From positions 2,790,001 through 2,854,000 of the forward strand of contig NC_010397.1 in NCBI RefSeq assembly GCF_000069185.1: a DNA stretch of 64,000 nucleotides, in the 5' to 3' direction. The first letter of the stretch is position 1; every line of letters begins with the position of its first letter. This document shows, piece after piece, positions 20,872 through 29,221 of the stretch. Made by a program: the position numbers and the translations under genes. The notes under the pieces were generated by a model. The model worked only from the letters and a program-made list of their open reading frames with translations. It did not search any database and had not been told where the DNA came from. This DNA is from Mycobacteroides abscessus ATCC 19977. Its GTDB lineage: Bacteria > Actinomycetota > Actinomycetes > Mycobacteriales > Mycobacteriaceae.

Positions 20872-21776
20872 TCATCGATCTGCCCAACACCACCACCAAC
20901 GACGTCAACAAAAAGCTCGTCGAACTACGCGAGACCGGCGGAGCGGTCACCATGGCCCGCGTGCTGACCCTGGTGGTCATCACCGACGCCGGAGACGACG
21001 TGGAAGAGGTGATCGAGGCCGCCAATGGTGCCAGCCACGAACATCCATGCCGCGTGATCGTGCTGGAACGCAATCCCCTTGCCTCCGATACCGGATTGAG
21101 TGCTCAAATCCGCGTCGGGGGCGATGCCGGGACCGGCGAGGTCGTCGTACTACGCCTGCGCGGCCCGCTCGCCGCCCATGAGCACAGCGTGGTCATTCCG
21201 TTCCTACTGCCCGACACCCCGGTAGTGGCGTGGTGGCCCAATCAAGCACCCCCGATCCCCGCGCAACATCCACTGGGCCGCCTAGCCATTCGCCGGATCA
21301 CCGACGCCACGACGGCCCCCGACCCGATGAACGCCATCAAAAACCGTCTCGCCGGTTACACCCCGGGCGATACCGACCTGTCCTGGAGCCGCATCACCTA
21401 CTGGCGAGCCCTGCTGGCCTCGGCGCTCGATCAGGCACCGTACGAAGGCATCAACTCCGCGGTCGTCTCCGGGCTAGCCACCGAACCGGCACTGGACGTC
21501 ACCGCCGGATGGCTCGCCTCACGCATCGACGGCCCCGTCACCCGGGTCGTCGGCGACCTGAAGGTCGAACTGCACCGGGACAGCGAGATCATCACCCTGA
21601 GCCGCCCGCAGACCGGGGCCATCGCGACCCTGACCCGCACCGGACGCCCATCAGCGTCACTACCCCTGCCACGCAGGGAGACACGCGATTGTTTGGCCGA
21701 GGACTTGCGCCGCCTCGACCCCGACGAGATCTACCGCACGGCGCTCGAGGGAATCGCGAAGGTGCAATACGTATGA
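20868..21776 (+). CDS. opcA: OpcA, G6PDH assembly/activation protein
   Basis: A 302-residue OpcA-family protein, required for G6PDH activity in cyanobacteria and common beside zwf in actinobacteria. Seen are '[20 protein letters not shown]' in the N-terminal half, 'VWWPNQAP'-like '[16 protein letters not shown]' mid-protein, and '[20 protein letters not shown]' after it. ATG 20868 overlaps the zwf stop (ATGA), and its stop overlaps the pgl ATG (ATGA), so zwf-opcA-pgl are translationally coupled. Confidence 0.93.
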   Translation: MIIDLPNTTTNDVNKKLVELRETGGAVTMARVLTLVVITDAGDDVEEVIEAANGASHEHPCRVIVLERNPLASDTGLSAQIRVGGDAGTGEVVVLRLRGPLAAHEHSVVIPFLLPDTPVVAWWPNQAPPIPAQHPLGRLAIRRITDATTAPDPMNAIKNRLAGYTPGDTDLSWSRITYWRALLASALDQAPYEGINSAVVSGLATEPALDVTAGWLASRIDGPVTRVVGDLKVELHRDSEIITLSRPQTGAIATLTRTGRPSASLPLPRRETRDCLAEDLRRLDPDEIYRTALEGIAKVQYV

Positions 21777-22516
21777 GTGAGACGATCATCGAAAAGTACG
21801 CGGACACGGATGCTTTGGTGACCGCGGCGGGCGATCGGCTGGCATCGGCGATCACCGGCGCCCTCGCCGAACGGGGCAAGGCGATGATCGTACTGACCGG
21901 CGGCGGCACCGGCATAGCGCTACTCAAGCACCTACGCGATGTCGCCAGCGGTCTCGACTGGACCAACGTCCACGTGTTTTGGGGCGATGACCGGTACGTC
22001 CCCAAGACCGATCCGGAACGCAACGCCTGGCAAGCCTGGGAGGCACTGCTGGAGCACGTGAACTTCCCACTGCGCAACATGCATGCCATGCCCAACAGCG
22101 AAAGCGAGTACGGCACCGATCTTGACGCCGCCGCACTGGCATACGAGCAGCTGTTGGCGGCCAATGCCGAGCCCGGCCAGGATTGCCCGGCATTTGATGT
22201 CCATCTGCTGGGCATGGGCGGCGAAGGTCATATCAATTCATTGTTCCCGCATACCGATGCCGTCAAGGAGACGCAGCGGCTCGTCGTGGCGGTGCCCGAC
22301 TCTCCCAAGCCTCCGCCACAACGGATCACCTTGACCCTGCCGGCAATTCAGCGCTCACGCGAAGTGTGGCTGGTGGTTTCCGGCGAGGCGAAGGCCGATG
22401 CAGTGGCTGCGGCCGTCGGCGGTGCCGACCCTGTCGATGTGCCCGCGGCCGGCGCCAAGGGCATCGAGCGCACGGTGTGGCTGCTCGATGAGGCCGCGGC
22501 AAGCCAACTGGGCTAA
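21773..22516 (+). CDS. pgl: 6-phosphogluconolactonase
   Basis: A 247-residue lactonase hydrolysing 6-phosphogluconolactone after G6PDH. The phosphate-binding loop '[17 protein letters not shown]' and '[10 protein letters not shown]' are in the N-half. The catalytic region '[17 protein letters not shown]' carries the conserved Glu and His. The gene is coupled to opcA by ATGA. Its TAA stop overlaps the TAG stop of the convergent LysR gene by four bases, marking the end of the pentose phosphate block. Confidence 0.93.
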   Translation: MSETIIEKYADTDALVTAAGDRLASAITGALAERGKAMIVLTGGGTGIALLKHLRDVASGLDWTNVHVFWGDDRYVPKTDPERNAWQAWEALLEHVNFPLRNMHAMPNSESEYGTDLDAAALAYEQLLAANAEPGQDCPAFDVHLLGMGGEGHINSLFPHTDAVKETQRLVVAVPDSPKPPPQRITLTLPAIQRSREVWLVVSGEAKADAVAAAVGGADPVDVPAAGAKGIERTVWLLDEAAASQLG

Positions 22517-23415
22517 TCGCCGAGACGATCGCCCGCCACCGCGGCGGTGATCGACTTGATGGCCTCCGCGATCGGTAGGCGATCAACATCCTCGGCGCGC
22601 CATTGCAGCATCGTGGGTATTTCGACGGTGAGATCGTCGATCGGCAGCAGTACGAACTCGGCAGGATCCAGACCCTTGAGTTCTTCCGATTGAAGTGAAC
22701 GCAAGGTGATCTTTGTTGAGTTTCGCAGGGTCAACAGCATGCTGGAAACGTCGTCGCAGCGCGTCAGGGAATCATTGAGTACGCCGCTATCGAACAGAAC
22801 ATGCTGGGCCTCGAGCATCGACGCGATCTCCCAGGCCTCCGGCCCGTGCACGTAGGTGTAGCCGCGTAGATCCGCCAGCTGGACACTGACTTTCGCGGGA
22901 AACGCGGACGCGTCGGCAAGAATCGCCAGCCGCTCGGTGTTCAACAGCCGGGCCTGCACACGAGCGCTTGCCGCAGGGACCCGGGAAACCCCCAGATCGA
23001 TGCTTCCGGCCAGCAGCTGTCGTTCCATGTCGCGTGACGCGACTTGATTGACGATGTAGGTGTGATCCCGTGAGAGCTCGGCCAGGACGTCCGATATCGT
23101 CCGACGGCTCCGGCCGTTCAGGGCACGGGTGACGCCCACCCGTACCGCACCAGCGGGCATGCCCAACAGGAGTTTTCGCGGCAAGGCATCGAAGTCAGAC
23201 ACGATGGTCCGCGCGAGCGGAACCAGCCTCTCCCCAGCATTGGTCAATTCGACATGATGGGTCGACCTGTCGAAGAGTTGTTCGCCTAGTTCGTTTTCCA
23301 GGGCCTTTATCCGCTGACTCAGGGGTGCGACGGACATATGGAGATTTTGGGCAGCCTTGGTGAAACTCAATTCCCTCGCGACTGCCAGAAAATATCGCAG
23401 GTGATGAATCTCCAT
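22513..23415 (-). CDS. LysR-family transcriptional regulator
   Basis: A 300-residue LysR regulator. The N-terminal winged helix begins '[19 protein letters not shown]' and continues with '[20 protein letters not shown]' (residues 20-40). The remaining two-thirds is a periplasmic-binding-like effector domain. It is divergent from the CoA-transferase/UbiX/UbiD genes across a 288-nt gap, the common arrangement for LysR proteins and their targets, so it probably controls that cluster in response to a pathway metabolite. The effector is unknown. Confidence 0.88.
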   Translation of the reverse strand: MEIHHLRYFLAVARELSFTKAAQNLHMSVAPLSQRIKALENELGEQLFDRSTHHVELTNAGERLVPLARTIVSDFDALPRKLLLGMPAGAVRVGVTRALNGRSRRTISDVLAELSRDHTYIVNQVASRDMERQLLAGSIDLGVSRVPAASARVQARLLNTERLAILADASAFPAKVSVQLADLRGYTYVHGPEAWEIASMLEAQHVLFDSGVLNDSLTRCDDVSSMLLTLRNSTKITLRSLQSEELKGLDPAEFVLLPIDDLTVEIPTMLQWRAEDVDRLPIAEAIKSITAAVAGDRLGD

Positions 23416-23703
23416 TCTCGAATGCTACTGACTATTGACGCGAACGGACGCGTTCATGCCCATGTCCGGCACCGTACGCCGGTATGTCCATGCCGATAAG
23501 ACAACTTTGCGAGATGGACATTCCCATTGCCCAACATACAAATTAACCTCGCACCATAGGCACGGTCAGCGTCGACATTGCTTTGCTGTCAATTGATTGA
23601 CCGATGTCGCCGCGCATGCCGCGCCCGCCCTGCCCCCCAAGTACGCAGTGGTCGGATGCCGCTGCCAATCGGCGCACCGGCCCAGAAAAACGAAGGGGTA
23701 GGA
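23416..23703. promoter_or_regulatory. Divergent regulatory region, LysR / CoA-transferase operon
   Basis: A non-coding region between two divergent starts. It has repeated ATGTCC/GGACAT motifs (near 23460, 23485 and 23515) and a CCGGC-N7-GCCGG dyad near 23467-23483. These are plausible LysR-binding elements but no single T-N11-A box stands out. An AAGGGG ribosome site lies five bases before GTG 23704. Confidence 0.45.
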
Positions 23704-25308
23704 GTGAAGAACTCTAACCAACTGCAACAGCGGGCACTCAAGGCTGTGACCGCGCAGCTACCGATCGATATCGATGGCAGTAACGTCATTGTGGAGGACG
23801 GCCTCTCTTACACGCGCAGCCCGATCAAAGCGCATGACTACGCGACTGGTTTGTTTTCGGCATTCGGGGGCGCCGTTGAGTACTTGGGACGGATGCGCGG
23901 GCTGCCCGCCCAGACGTTGACCGTCAACCGCCGGCTTTCCGGGCTCTCCCTGAACTCTTTGCAACTGACGTTCTCGAACGGCCGTGCACTCGGGTTCGAT
24001 GACTACACGACCGGCCCCGACAACGGCATCTACCGCACACGGGACAACCGGTTCTTCGGGATGATCGGACTGCACCCGAAGCTGCGAGACGGCATCACCG
24101 AGTATTTGGGTGCCACCAGCCGTGAAGGCCTGCGGCGCGCCATTTCCCAGCGCGACGCACAGGATCTGGAGGACTCATTCGCCCAGCGGCGGCTGCCCGG
24201 AGGCATCGTCAGAACTCCGCAGGAGTGGCTCGATCACCCTCAGGGGAGGGCTTGTGCGGAGCATCCGATGGTGCTGGTGGACCAGCTGAGTAAGGGAGGC
24301 TCCCACCGCCGCCTGGGAAACGCCACGGTGCGTCCGCTGGAGGGCGTCCGGGTTGTCGAACTTGCCAATGTGGTCGCAGGCCCCACCACCGGCCGGGCTC
24401 TGGCCGAGCAGGGCGCCGAGGTCATCAAGCTCGCCTGTGTCGGCGGGCCAGTCACCATCGGCATCTGGCTCGACGCCAACTGGGGCAAACGGCAGTTCCG
24501 CATGAACATCAAAGGCCCCGCCGGGCAGGCCAAGCTACGAGAGCTACTCGCCGGTGCAGATGTGTTGCTCAACAGTATGAGCCCAGGGCGGCTTACCGAA
24601 TTGGGATTGGGCCCGGAGGCACTGCAACAGATCAATCCGAACCTGATACTCGCTGACTTCTCTTTTGCGCCAAAGAATTCGCCGTGGTTCGACCGCAAGG
24701 GCTTCGAACAGATCGCCCAATCCGTATCGGGCATAGTTTCGGTGAACTCGCAGGACCGCTATGTGGACGATCCGACCCATATCTCGGTGCTGATCAACGA
24801 CTTCTGCTCGGCCTACAACCTGGCCACCGGTATCGTCTCCGCACTCGCCGCACGGGAAGAGCAGGGCGGATTCTGGTACGTCGAACACTCACTGCTGCGG
24901 AACGCCACCGAAGCGGTGCGCTACGTCCGCCCGATGAACGACGAGCGGTACGCGCCGGTGTCGATCGCCGACCTGCGCCGCTGGGCCATCGATCAGGACA
25001 CCCCGAACGGTGTCTTCACGCGCCTGACGCCTCCGGTGACCTTCAGCCACACCCCCTCGAAGGCCTGGCGCCCCACCGGGCTGCCGTTCGGCGGGGTCGA
25101 GGGGCTGTCATGGCAGGACAAGCCAATCGGTTCCGATGACCCACTGGCGACTCCCCATTATCCGTCCAGGATCGTCGCCGAGGGCCGACTACACGACTTT
25201 GTCGAGTGTTACGGCATCGAGGACCGCGGCGATGGAGGCGGCGATGTGAGCTTTTTCTCCCCTGGGTTGGCGGTTCTCTCCAGAAACCAAGGGCTAGAGG
25301 CTATTTGA
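23704..25308 (+). CDS. Two-part CaiB/BaiF (family III) CoA-transferase-like protein
   Basis: A 534-residue protein. The canonical family III N-terminus, 'LEGVRVVELANVVAGPTTGR', does not appear until about residue 216. It is followed by 'QGAEVIKLACVGGPVTIGIW', 'NWGKRQFRMNIKGPAG' and 'DVLLNSMSPGRLTELGLGP'. The preceding 210 residues look like a partial family III C-terminal region ('YRTRDNRFFGMIGLHPKLRD' and 'EWLDHPQGRA'), giving a two-part architecture. An Asp in 'LINDFCSAYNLATG' is a candidate for the catalytic carboxylate that forms the acyl anhydride. The stop overlaps the ubiX ATG by one base. It could move CoA to or from the acid processed by UbiD; that is inference. Confidence 0.8.
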   Translation: MKNSNQLQQRALKAVTAQLPIDIDGSNVIVEDGLSYTRSPIKAHDYATGLFSAFGGAVEYLGRMRGLPAQTLTVNRRLSGLSLNSLQLTFSNGRALGFDDYTTGPDNGIYRTRDNRFFGMIGLHPKLRDGITEYLGATSREGLRRAISQRDAQDLEDSFAQRRLPGGIVRTPQEWLDHPQGRACAEHPMVLVDQLSKGGSHRRLGNATVRPLEGVRVVELANVVAGPTTGRALAEQGAEVIKLACVGGPVTIGIWLDANWGKRQFRMNIKGPAGQAKLRELLAGADVLLNSMSPGRLTELGLGPEALQQINPNLILADFSFAPKNSPWFDRKGFEQIAQSVSGIVSVNSQDRYVDDPTHISVLINDFCSAYNLATGIVSALAAREEQGGFWYVEHSLLRNATEAVRYVRPMNDERYAPVSIADLRRWAIDQDTPNGVFTRLTPPVTFSHTPSKAWRPTGLPFGGVEGLSWQDKPIGSDDPLATPHYPSRIVAEGRLHDFVECYGIEDRGDGGGDVSFFSPGLAVLSRNQGLEAI

Positions 25309-25922
25309 TGCGCATAGTCATTGCCATGACCGGGGCGACCGGCGCGGTTCTCGGGGTTCGACTCCTCGAGAACCTAGCAGCGCGGCCCGACATCGAAACC
25401 CACCTGGTGATCAGTCGTTGGGGCCGGGCCACTATCGACTATGAAACCGACCGCACACCAGTCGAAGTCGAAAAACTGGCCGATGCGGTGTACAAACCCG
25501 ATGACATGTACGCCCCGATCTCATCGGGGTCATTCACCACCGACGCAACAATCGTGGTGCCCTGCAGCATGAAGACCGTGGCCGCCATTCGCGCGGGCTA
25601 CTCCGACGGTCTCATCGCACGCGCGGCAGACGTAACCCTGAAGGAGCGCCGGCGGCTGGTGCTGGTGCCCCGAGAAACACCGCTGTCCGAGATTCATCTG
25701 GATAACATGCTCGCCCTGTCTCGCATGGGTGCACACATAGTTCCGCCCATGCCCGCGTTCTATCAAATGCCCAACACCATCGACGACCTGGTGAACCACA
25801 CGGTGATGCGCATCCTGGACGCCGCCGGCATCGAGAACGAAACCGCGCCGCGTTGGCGGGGACTTCCTGCTCGAAATGAGCGAAATACCAATAAGAATGG
25901 AAATCCATATGGCGTTCAATGA
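25308..25922 (+). CDS. UbiX-like flavin prenyltransferase
   Basis: A 204-residue flavoprotein of the UbiX/Pad1 family, which prenylates FMN to make the prFMN cofactor needed by UbiD decarboxylases. The FMN-binding start 'MRIVIAMTGATGAVLGVRLL' is diagnostic. 'PCSMKTVAAIRAGYSDGLIA' and 'RRRLVLVPRETPLSEIHLDN' are also family motifs. ATG 25308 shares a base with the CoA-transferase stop, and the 3' end overlaps the UbiD gene by 14 bases. A dedicated UbiX beside its UbiD is typical of catabolic (de)carboxylase clusters. Confidence 0.9.
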   Translation: MRIVIAMTGATGAVLGVRLLENLAARPDIETHLVISRWGRATIDYETDRTPVEVEKLADAVYKPDDMYAPISSGSFTTDATIVVPCSMKTVAAIRAGYSDGLIARAADVTLKERRRLVLVPRETPLSEIHLDNMLALSRMGAHIVPPMPAFYQMPNTIDDLVNHTVMRILDAAGIENETAPRWRGLPARNERNTNKNGNPYGVQ

Positions 25923-27393
25923 CCTCCGCCGCTACCTCGCCGACCTGGAAGCACACGGCGAGCTGCGCACCATCAAGACTCCCGTGAGCACCGAGATCCA
26001 ACTTGGGGCCATCGCCCGACTCGCATGCGAAACATACGGTCCGGCAGCACTTTTCGAAAACCTCGTGGGCTACCCGACGTTTCGCGGACTCGCCGCGTTC
26101 GAGACATATTCCGGCAATCCAGACAATCGAGCCTGGCGCCTCGCCCGCGCCCTGGGGCTATCCGACGACACCACTGGTGATCAGATCGTGGACTTCCTGG
26201 CGGGGTTTCGCGATACCGCGGGCGTCGCCCCAGTTTTGGTTGAGACCGGTCCGGTGCACGAGAACATCGTCCGCGACCGCGGCGAGTTGTTGGACTACCT
26301 GCCGATTCCACACCTGCACCCCGGAGACGGCGGCCCCTACGTAAACACCATCGGCTTCTTCGTGCTGGAATCCCCGGACCGCAGCTGGGTGAACTGGGCG
26401 GTAGCGCGCTGTATGAAACTCGACGGTGACCGGATGGTCGGAATGACCGCGGTGATGCAGCACATCGGCATGTTGCGCCGAGAATGGGACAAGATCGGCA
26501 CGAGCGTTCCGTTCGCCCTCGTCCTCGGCGCCGACCCGATCACGACGCTGATTTCAGGAGGCCCTTTGGCCAAGTTCGGCGCCAGTGAGGGTGACATCAT
26601 CGGAGCCATTCGGGGTGAGCCGCTTGAGGTCGTCGAGTGTGTGACGAGCTCGCTCCGCGTACCCGCACACGCGGAGATCGTCATCGAGGGATACATCGAC
26701 CTGACCGAATCCGCGGACGAAGGACCGATGGCCGAGTATCACGGTTACATCGACAAGGCGAAAAACACCACCGGCGCACCAGATTTCGGCGTGTACCACA
26801 TCACCGCGGTGACCCACCGCAATGACGCCATCTATCCATCCACCTGTGCCGGAAAACCGGTTGACGAAGACCACACCATCACCGGACCAGGAGTTGCCGC
26901 GGCAAGCCTCAACGCACTACGGGCAGCGAGCCTGCCCGTAGAGAAGGCCTGGATGGTGCCTGAGTCCGCAAGCCACGTGCTGGCTGTGACTGTCAGCGAT
27001 GGTTGGTCTGGGGAATTCCCCGACGCAAATGAGCTCTGCCGCAAGATCGGTAACGCGGTCAAGACGATGGACCATTCGGCGTACTGGGTACAGCGAATCC
27101 TGGTTACCGACAACGATATCGACCCGACTTCTCCGTCGGACCTGTGGTGGGCGTACGCAACCCGGTGCCGCCCAGGCGATGACTCCATCATCTTGGAGGA
27201 TGTGCCCATCATGGCGCTGTCACCGATCGTCAACACTCGCGAAGAACGGACTAAGACTCGCGGTCGCGTGGAAGTGCTCAACTGCCTCATTCCGCCCTAT
27301 GCGGATGATCTCTCGGTCACGTCGGCCGCGCTGCGTCAGGCCTACCCCCACGATGCGATCGCGTTCGCCGAACGAACGTATCTCGGCGAGTAG
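25909..27393 (+). CDS. UbiD-family prFMN-dependent (de)carboxylase
   Basis: A 494-residue UbiD-family enzyme. ATG 25909 gives the family-typical start 'MAFNDLRRYLADLEAHGELR' with TGGAAA upstream; two earlier in-frame ATGs lack a site. The prFMN/metal region is seen as 'VNTIGFFVLESPDRSWVNWA', and the catalytic Glu/Arg network around 'EIVIEGYIDL' and 'DEGPMAEYHGYIDKAKNT'. 'NTREERTKTRGRVEVLNC' near the C-terminus is a divergent tail. UbiD enzymes act on aromatic or alpha,beta-unsaturated acids. The substrate here is unknown. CoA-transferase and UbiX neighbours suggest a catabolic rather than a ubiquinone role, since mycobacteria make menaquinone. Confidence 0.88.
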   Translation: MAFNDLRRYLADLEAHGELRTIKTPVSTEIQLGAIARLACETYGPAALFENLVGYPTFRGLAAFETYSGNPDNRAWRLARALGLSDDTTGDQIVDFLAGFRDTAGVAPVLVETGPVHENIVRDRGELLDYLPIPHLHPGDGGPYVNTIGFFVLESPDRSWVNWAVARCMKLDGDRMVGMTAVMQHIGMLRREWDKIGTSVPFALVLGADPITTLISGGPLAKFGASEGDIIGAIRGEPLEVVECVTSSLRVPAHAEIVIEGYIDLTESADEGPMAEYHGYIDKAKNTTGAPDFGVYHITAVTHRNDAIYPSTCAGKPVDEDHTITGPGVAAASLNALRAASLPVEKAWMVPESASHVLAVTVSDGWSGEFPDANELCRKIGNAVKTMDHSAYWVQRILVTDNDIDPTSPSDLWWAYATRCRPGDDSIILEDVPIMALSPIVNTREERTKTRGRVEVLNCLIPPYADDLSVTSAALRQAYPHDAIAFAERTYLGE

Positions 27394-27451
27394 CCGGGCT
27401 CGTCGCGCCTGCCGCGCCAGCTCGTCACGGCAATTCGGTCACGCCTGGGTA

Positions 27452-27480
27452 TTGACCCGCCCCCGCCATCGGCATATATT
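27452..27480 (+). promoter_or_regulatory. Strong SigA-type promoter for the membrane/COX3/COX4 operon
   Basis: TTGACC (27452-27457) and TATATT (27475-27480) are separated by exactly 17 bases, close to the vegetative consensus. The predicted start is near 27487, leaving a leader of about 110 nt. ACCGACTGGT follows directly at 27481-27490, a position suited to a repressor. Confidence 0.65.
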
Positions 27481-27486
27481 ACCGAC

Positions 27487-27597
27487 TGGTCAATTCGCTG
27501 CCGTTATGGCGGCGTATTGCGGGCACGGACGCCACCACCCGATCACACCGGGTCGCTAGCCGCGCCCATCGTGGCTAGCTGAAGAGGAGCTCGACGT
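27487..27597 (+). other. Structured 5' leader with three hairpins
   Basis: Three consecutive inverted repeats are visible: GCTGCC/GGCGGC (27497-27513, one G-T pair), ACCCG/CGGGT (27537-27553) and GCTAGCC/GGCTAGC (27555-27579). The GAGGAG ribosome site for ATG 27598 begins just after the last stem. This could be an attenuation or translational control leader; no known riboswitch family was recognised. Confidence 0.5.
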
Positions 27598-28329
27598 ATG
27601 CAAAACCGGATGCTAGAGCGCGCGAGCGCCTGGTCTGGCCTTTTTTACCTGCTCCTCTTCGGAACCGGCTGGCTATTGGTCGCTCGTTTCATGCCGCCGA
27701 TCCCTCCCTCCGCCGGACCCGCGCAAGTAGCCTCCCAGTTTGCGCAGCGACATGCATGGCTGATGCTCGCGGCGGTGCTGATGATGTGTTCTACGTTTGC
27801 CTTGTTTCCGGTATCAGCATTGCTGGTGTTGATAGCCCGCAGGATCGAACGCCAGGTCGGCATGGTCACGGTGATGATGGGCCTGACCCTCGCGACCTAC
27901 CTGGTGATGAACTTCTACACGCCGTTCTCGTTCGGCATCGCAGCCTTTCGGACCGAGCGCGACCCGGCCCTGGTCCAATACGCGAGCGACTACGGCTTCC
28001 TGCAGTTCATGGGTGGTATCCCGATGTTCCTCATGGTGTGGCTGCTCAGCGCCTACGCCATTCTGGTGTTGAGCCCTCGCCACGATCCCGTTGTCCCCCG
28101 CTGGTTCGGCTATCTGAACCTGTGGATAGCAATCCTTTACCTACCAGAGCTTTTGGTGTTCTTCTTCCACTCCGGCCCCTTCGCATGGAACGGCGTCGTA
28201 GGGTTTTGGATTCCCGCGATTCTCTTCATCGTCTATTTCGCGATCTCTCCGGTGATCCTGATCCCCCTGGTGCGCAAGCTGATTGCCGAGTCGACGGAAA
28301 CCGCCGTGACACCGGTGCGCATTTCGTGA
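27598..28329 (+). CDS. Polytopic membrane protein of unknown function
   Basis: A 243-residue protein with about six or seven hydrophobic segments, beginning near residues 11-33 ('WSGLFYLLLFGTGWLLVARF') and ending near 205-230. Loops are short; 'YTPFSFGIAAFRTERDPALV' is the longest between helices. No transporter signature or metal-binding motif is obvious and I do not recognise the family. It has its own promoter and leader, and its TGA overlaps the GTG start of the COX3-like gene, so it probably works with the two oxidase-like subunits. Confidence 0.75.
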   Translation: MQNRMLERASAWSGLFYLLLFGTGWLLVARFMPPIPPSAGPAQVASQFAQRHAWLMLAAVLMMCSTFALFPVSALLVLIARRIERQVGMVTVMMGLTLATYLVMNFYTPFSFGIAAFRTERDPALVQYASDYGFLQFMGGIPMFLMVWLLSAYAILVLSPRHDPVVPRWFGYLNLWIAILYLPELLVFFFHSGPFAWNGVVGFWIPAILFIVYFAISPVILIPLVRKLIAESTETAVTPVRIS

Positions 28330-28925
28330 CCATCGAAACCGGCCCCCGACCTTCGACGCACCGTCGTCGTATCGGTGGCCACGTGCCCGCAGAAGCAGAG
28401 CTGTGGATCTTCATCATGGGAGATCTCACCGTGTTCGGCGTCTTCTTCGCGGTCTGGGGATGGAGCTACGCCCGCAACCCGGCCATGTTCGAGCTCGGCC
28501 GCGCGAGCATGTCGCAGTCGATCGGTCTGACCGAGACCCTCACCCTCATCAGCAGTTCTGCTGCGGTGGTCACCGCGCTTACCCGTGCGCGGTGGAAACA
28601 ATGGTCCCGGGCGTGCGCCTGGTACCTCACCGCAATCGGTTTCGGTGCGGTGTTCGTGGTGTTGAAAGCCTTTGAATACGGTCGCCATCTGACCACCGGC
28701 CTGGATCCCCTCGCGGGTGAATTCTTCATGTATTACTTCGTTTTCACGGGAATTCACCTGCTGCACGTACTGATCGGACTCCTCGGACTGGGCGCTGCCG
28801 CGCGGTCGATGCGCCCTAGAGCCACACGTCGCTATGGCGTAGCTCTACTGGAAGGTATCGGCGTGTACTGGCACATGGTGGATGTCTTATGGGTCGTGCT
28901 GTTCTCGTTGATCTACCTGATCTAG
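28326..28925 (+). CDS. Cytochrome c oxidase subunit III-like protein (NorE/CtaE-like)
   Basis: A 199-residue membrane protein of the heme-copper oxidase subunit III superfamily, with five helices. Family motifs are 'AELWIFIMGDLTVFGVFF' at the start, the lipid-contact Glu in 'VLKAFEYGRHL', 'YFVFTGIHLLHVLIGLLGLG' and the terminal 'GVYWHMVDVLWVVLFSLIYL'. GTG 28326 overlaps the preceding stop. No subunit I or II gene is in the window, so it is an orphan relative to a respiratory oxidase. Five-helix paralogues also occur beside nitric oxide reductases (NorE). An accessory role is inferred. Confidence 0.85.
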   Translation: MTIETGPRPSTHRRRIGGHVPAEAELWIFIMGDLTVFGVFFAVWGWSYARNPAMFELGRASMSQSIGLTETLTLISSSAAVVTALTRARWKQWSRACAWYLTAIGFGAVFVVLKAFEYGRHLTTGLDPLAGEFFMYYFVFTGIHLLHVLIGLLGLGAAARSMRPRATRRYGVALLEGIGVYWHMVDVLWVVLFSLIYLI

Positions 28926-28939
28926 ATACTGAGCAACCC

Positions 28940-29221
28940 GTGATCATTTCCGCGCTCCCGATGCCCGCCCGCCGCAGCACACTCGTGACCTGGCTGGTGC
29001 TGACCGGCTGTACCGTGCTGTCCTGGTCCGAGAGCTCCTCGGGGCGCCCCTCCATCCCGGTGATTCTGGTTATGTTGTCGCTGACCGCGATCAAGTCGGC
29101 ACTGATCATCGCGTCCTACATGGAGATCAGCCGAGCGCCAAGGTGGCTTCAAATGCTCTGCGGCACATGGGTGGTAGTAGTTTTCGGAATGCTGGGTTAC
29201 ATTCTGTGCGTGGCGGCCTAG
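28940..29221 (+). CDS. Prokaryotic cytochrome c oxidase subunit IV-like (NorF-like) protein
   Basis: A small membrane protein of 93 residues from GTG 28940 with three hydrophobic helices. The pattern 'LVTWLVLTGCTVLSW', 'AIKSALIIASYMEISRAPRW' and 'TWVVVVFGMLGYIL' matches the COX4_pro family that accompanies COX3-like proteins. An ATG at 28889 would add 17 residues and overlap the COX3 gene; the start is uncertain. The TAG stop interlocks with the convergent stop at 29218-29221 (CTAG). Confidence 0.75.
   Translation: MIISALPMPARRSTLVTWLVLTGCTVLSWSESSSGRPSIPVILVMLSLTAIKSALIIASYMEISRAPRWLQMLCGTWVVVVFGMLGYILCVAA

Noticed and set aside
27481..27490. TetR-type operator ACCGACTGGT
   Set aside because: Only 3-base arms are symmetric, so it is mentioned as position-suggestive but not called as a site.
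27555..27579. Intrinsic terminator after the UbiD gene
   Set aside because: The stem lacks a T-run and sits immediately before a ribosome site, so it fits a 5' leader better.
27756..28325. Long N-terminal extension of the COX3-like frame
   Set aside because: It lies inside the upstream membrane-protein gene and is rich in Arg; the COX3 homology begins after GTG 28326.
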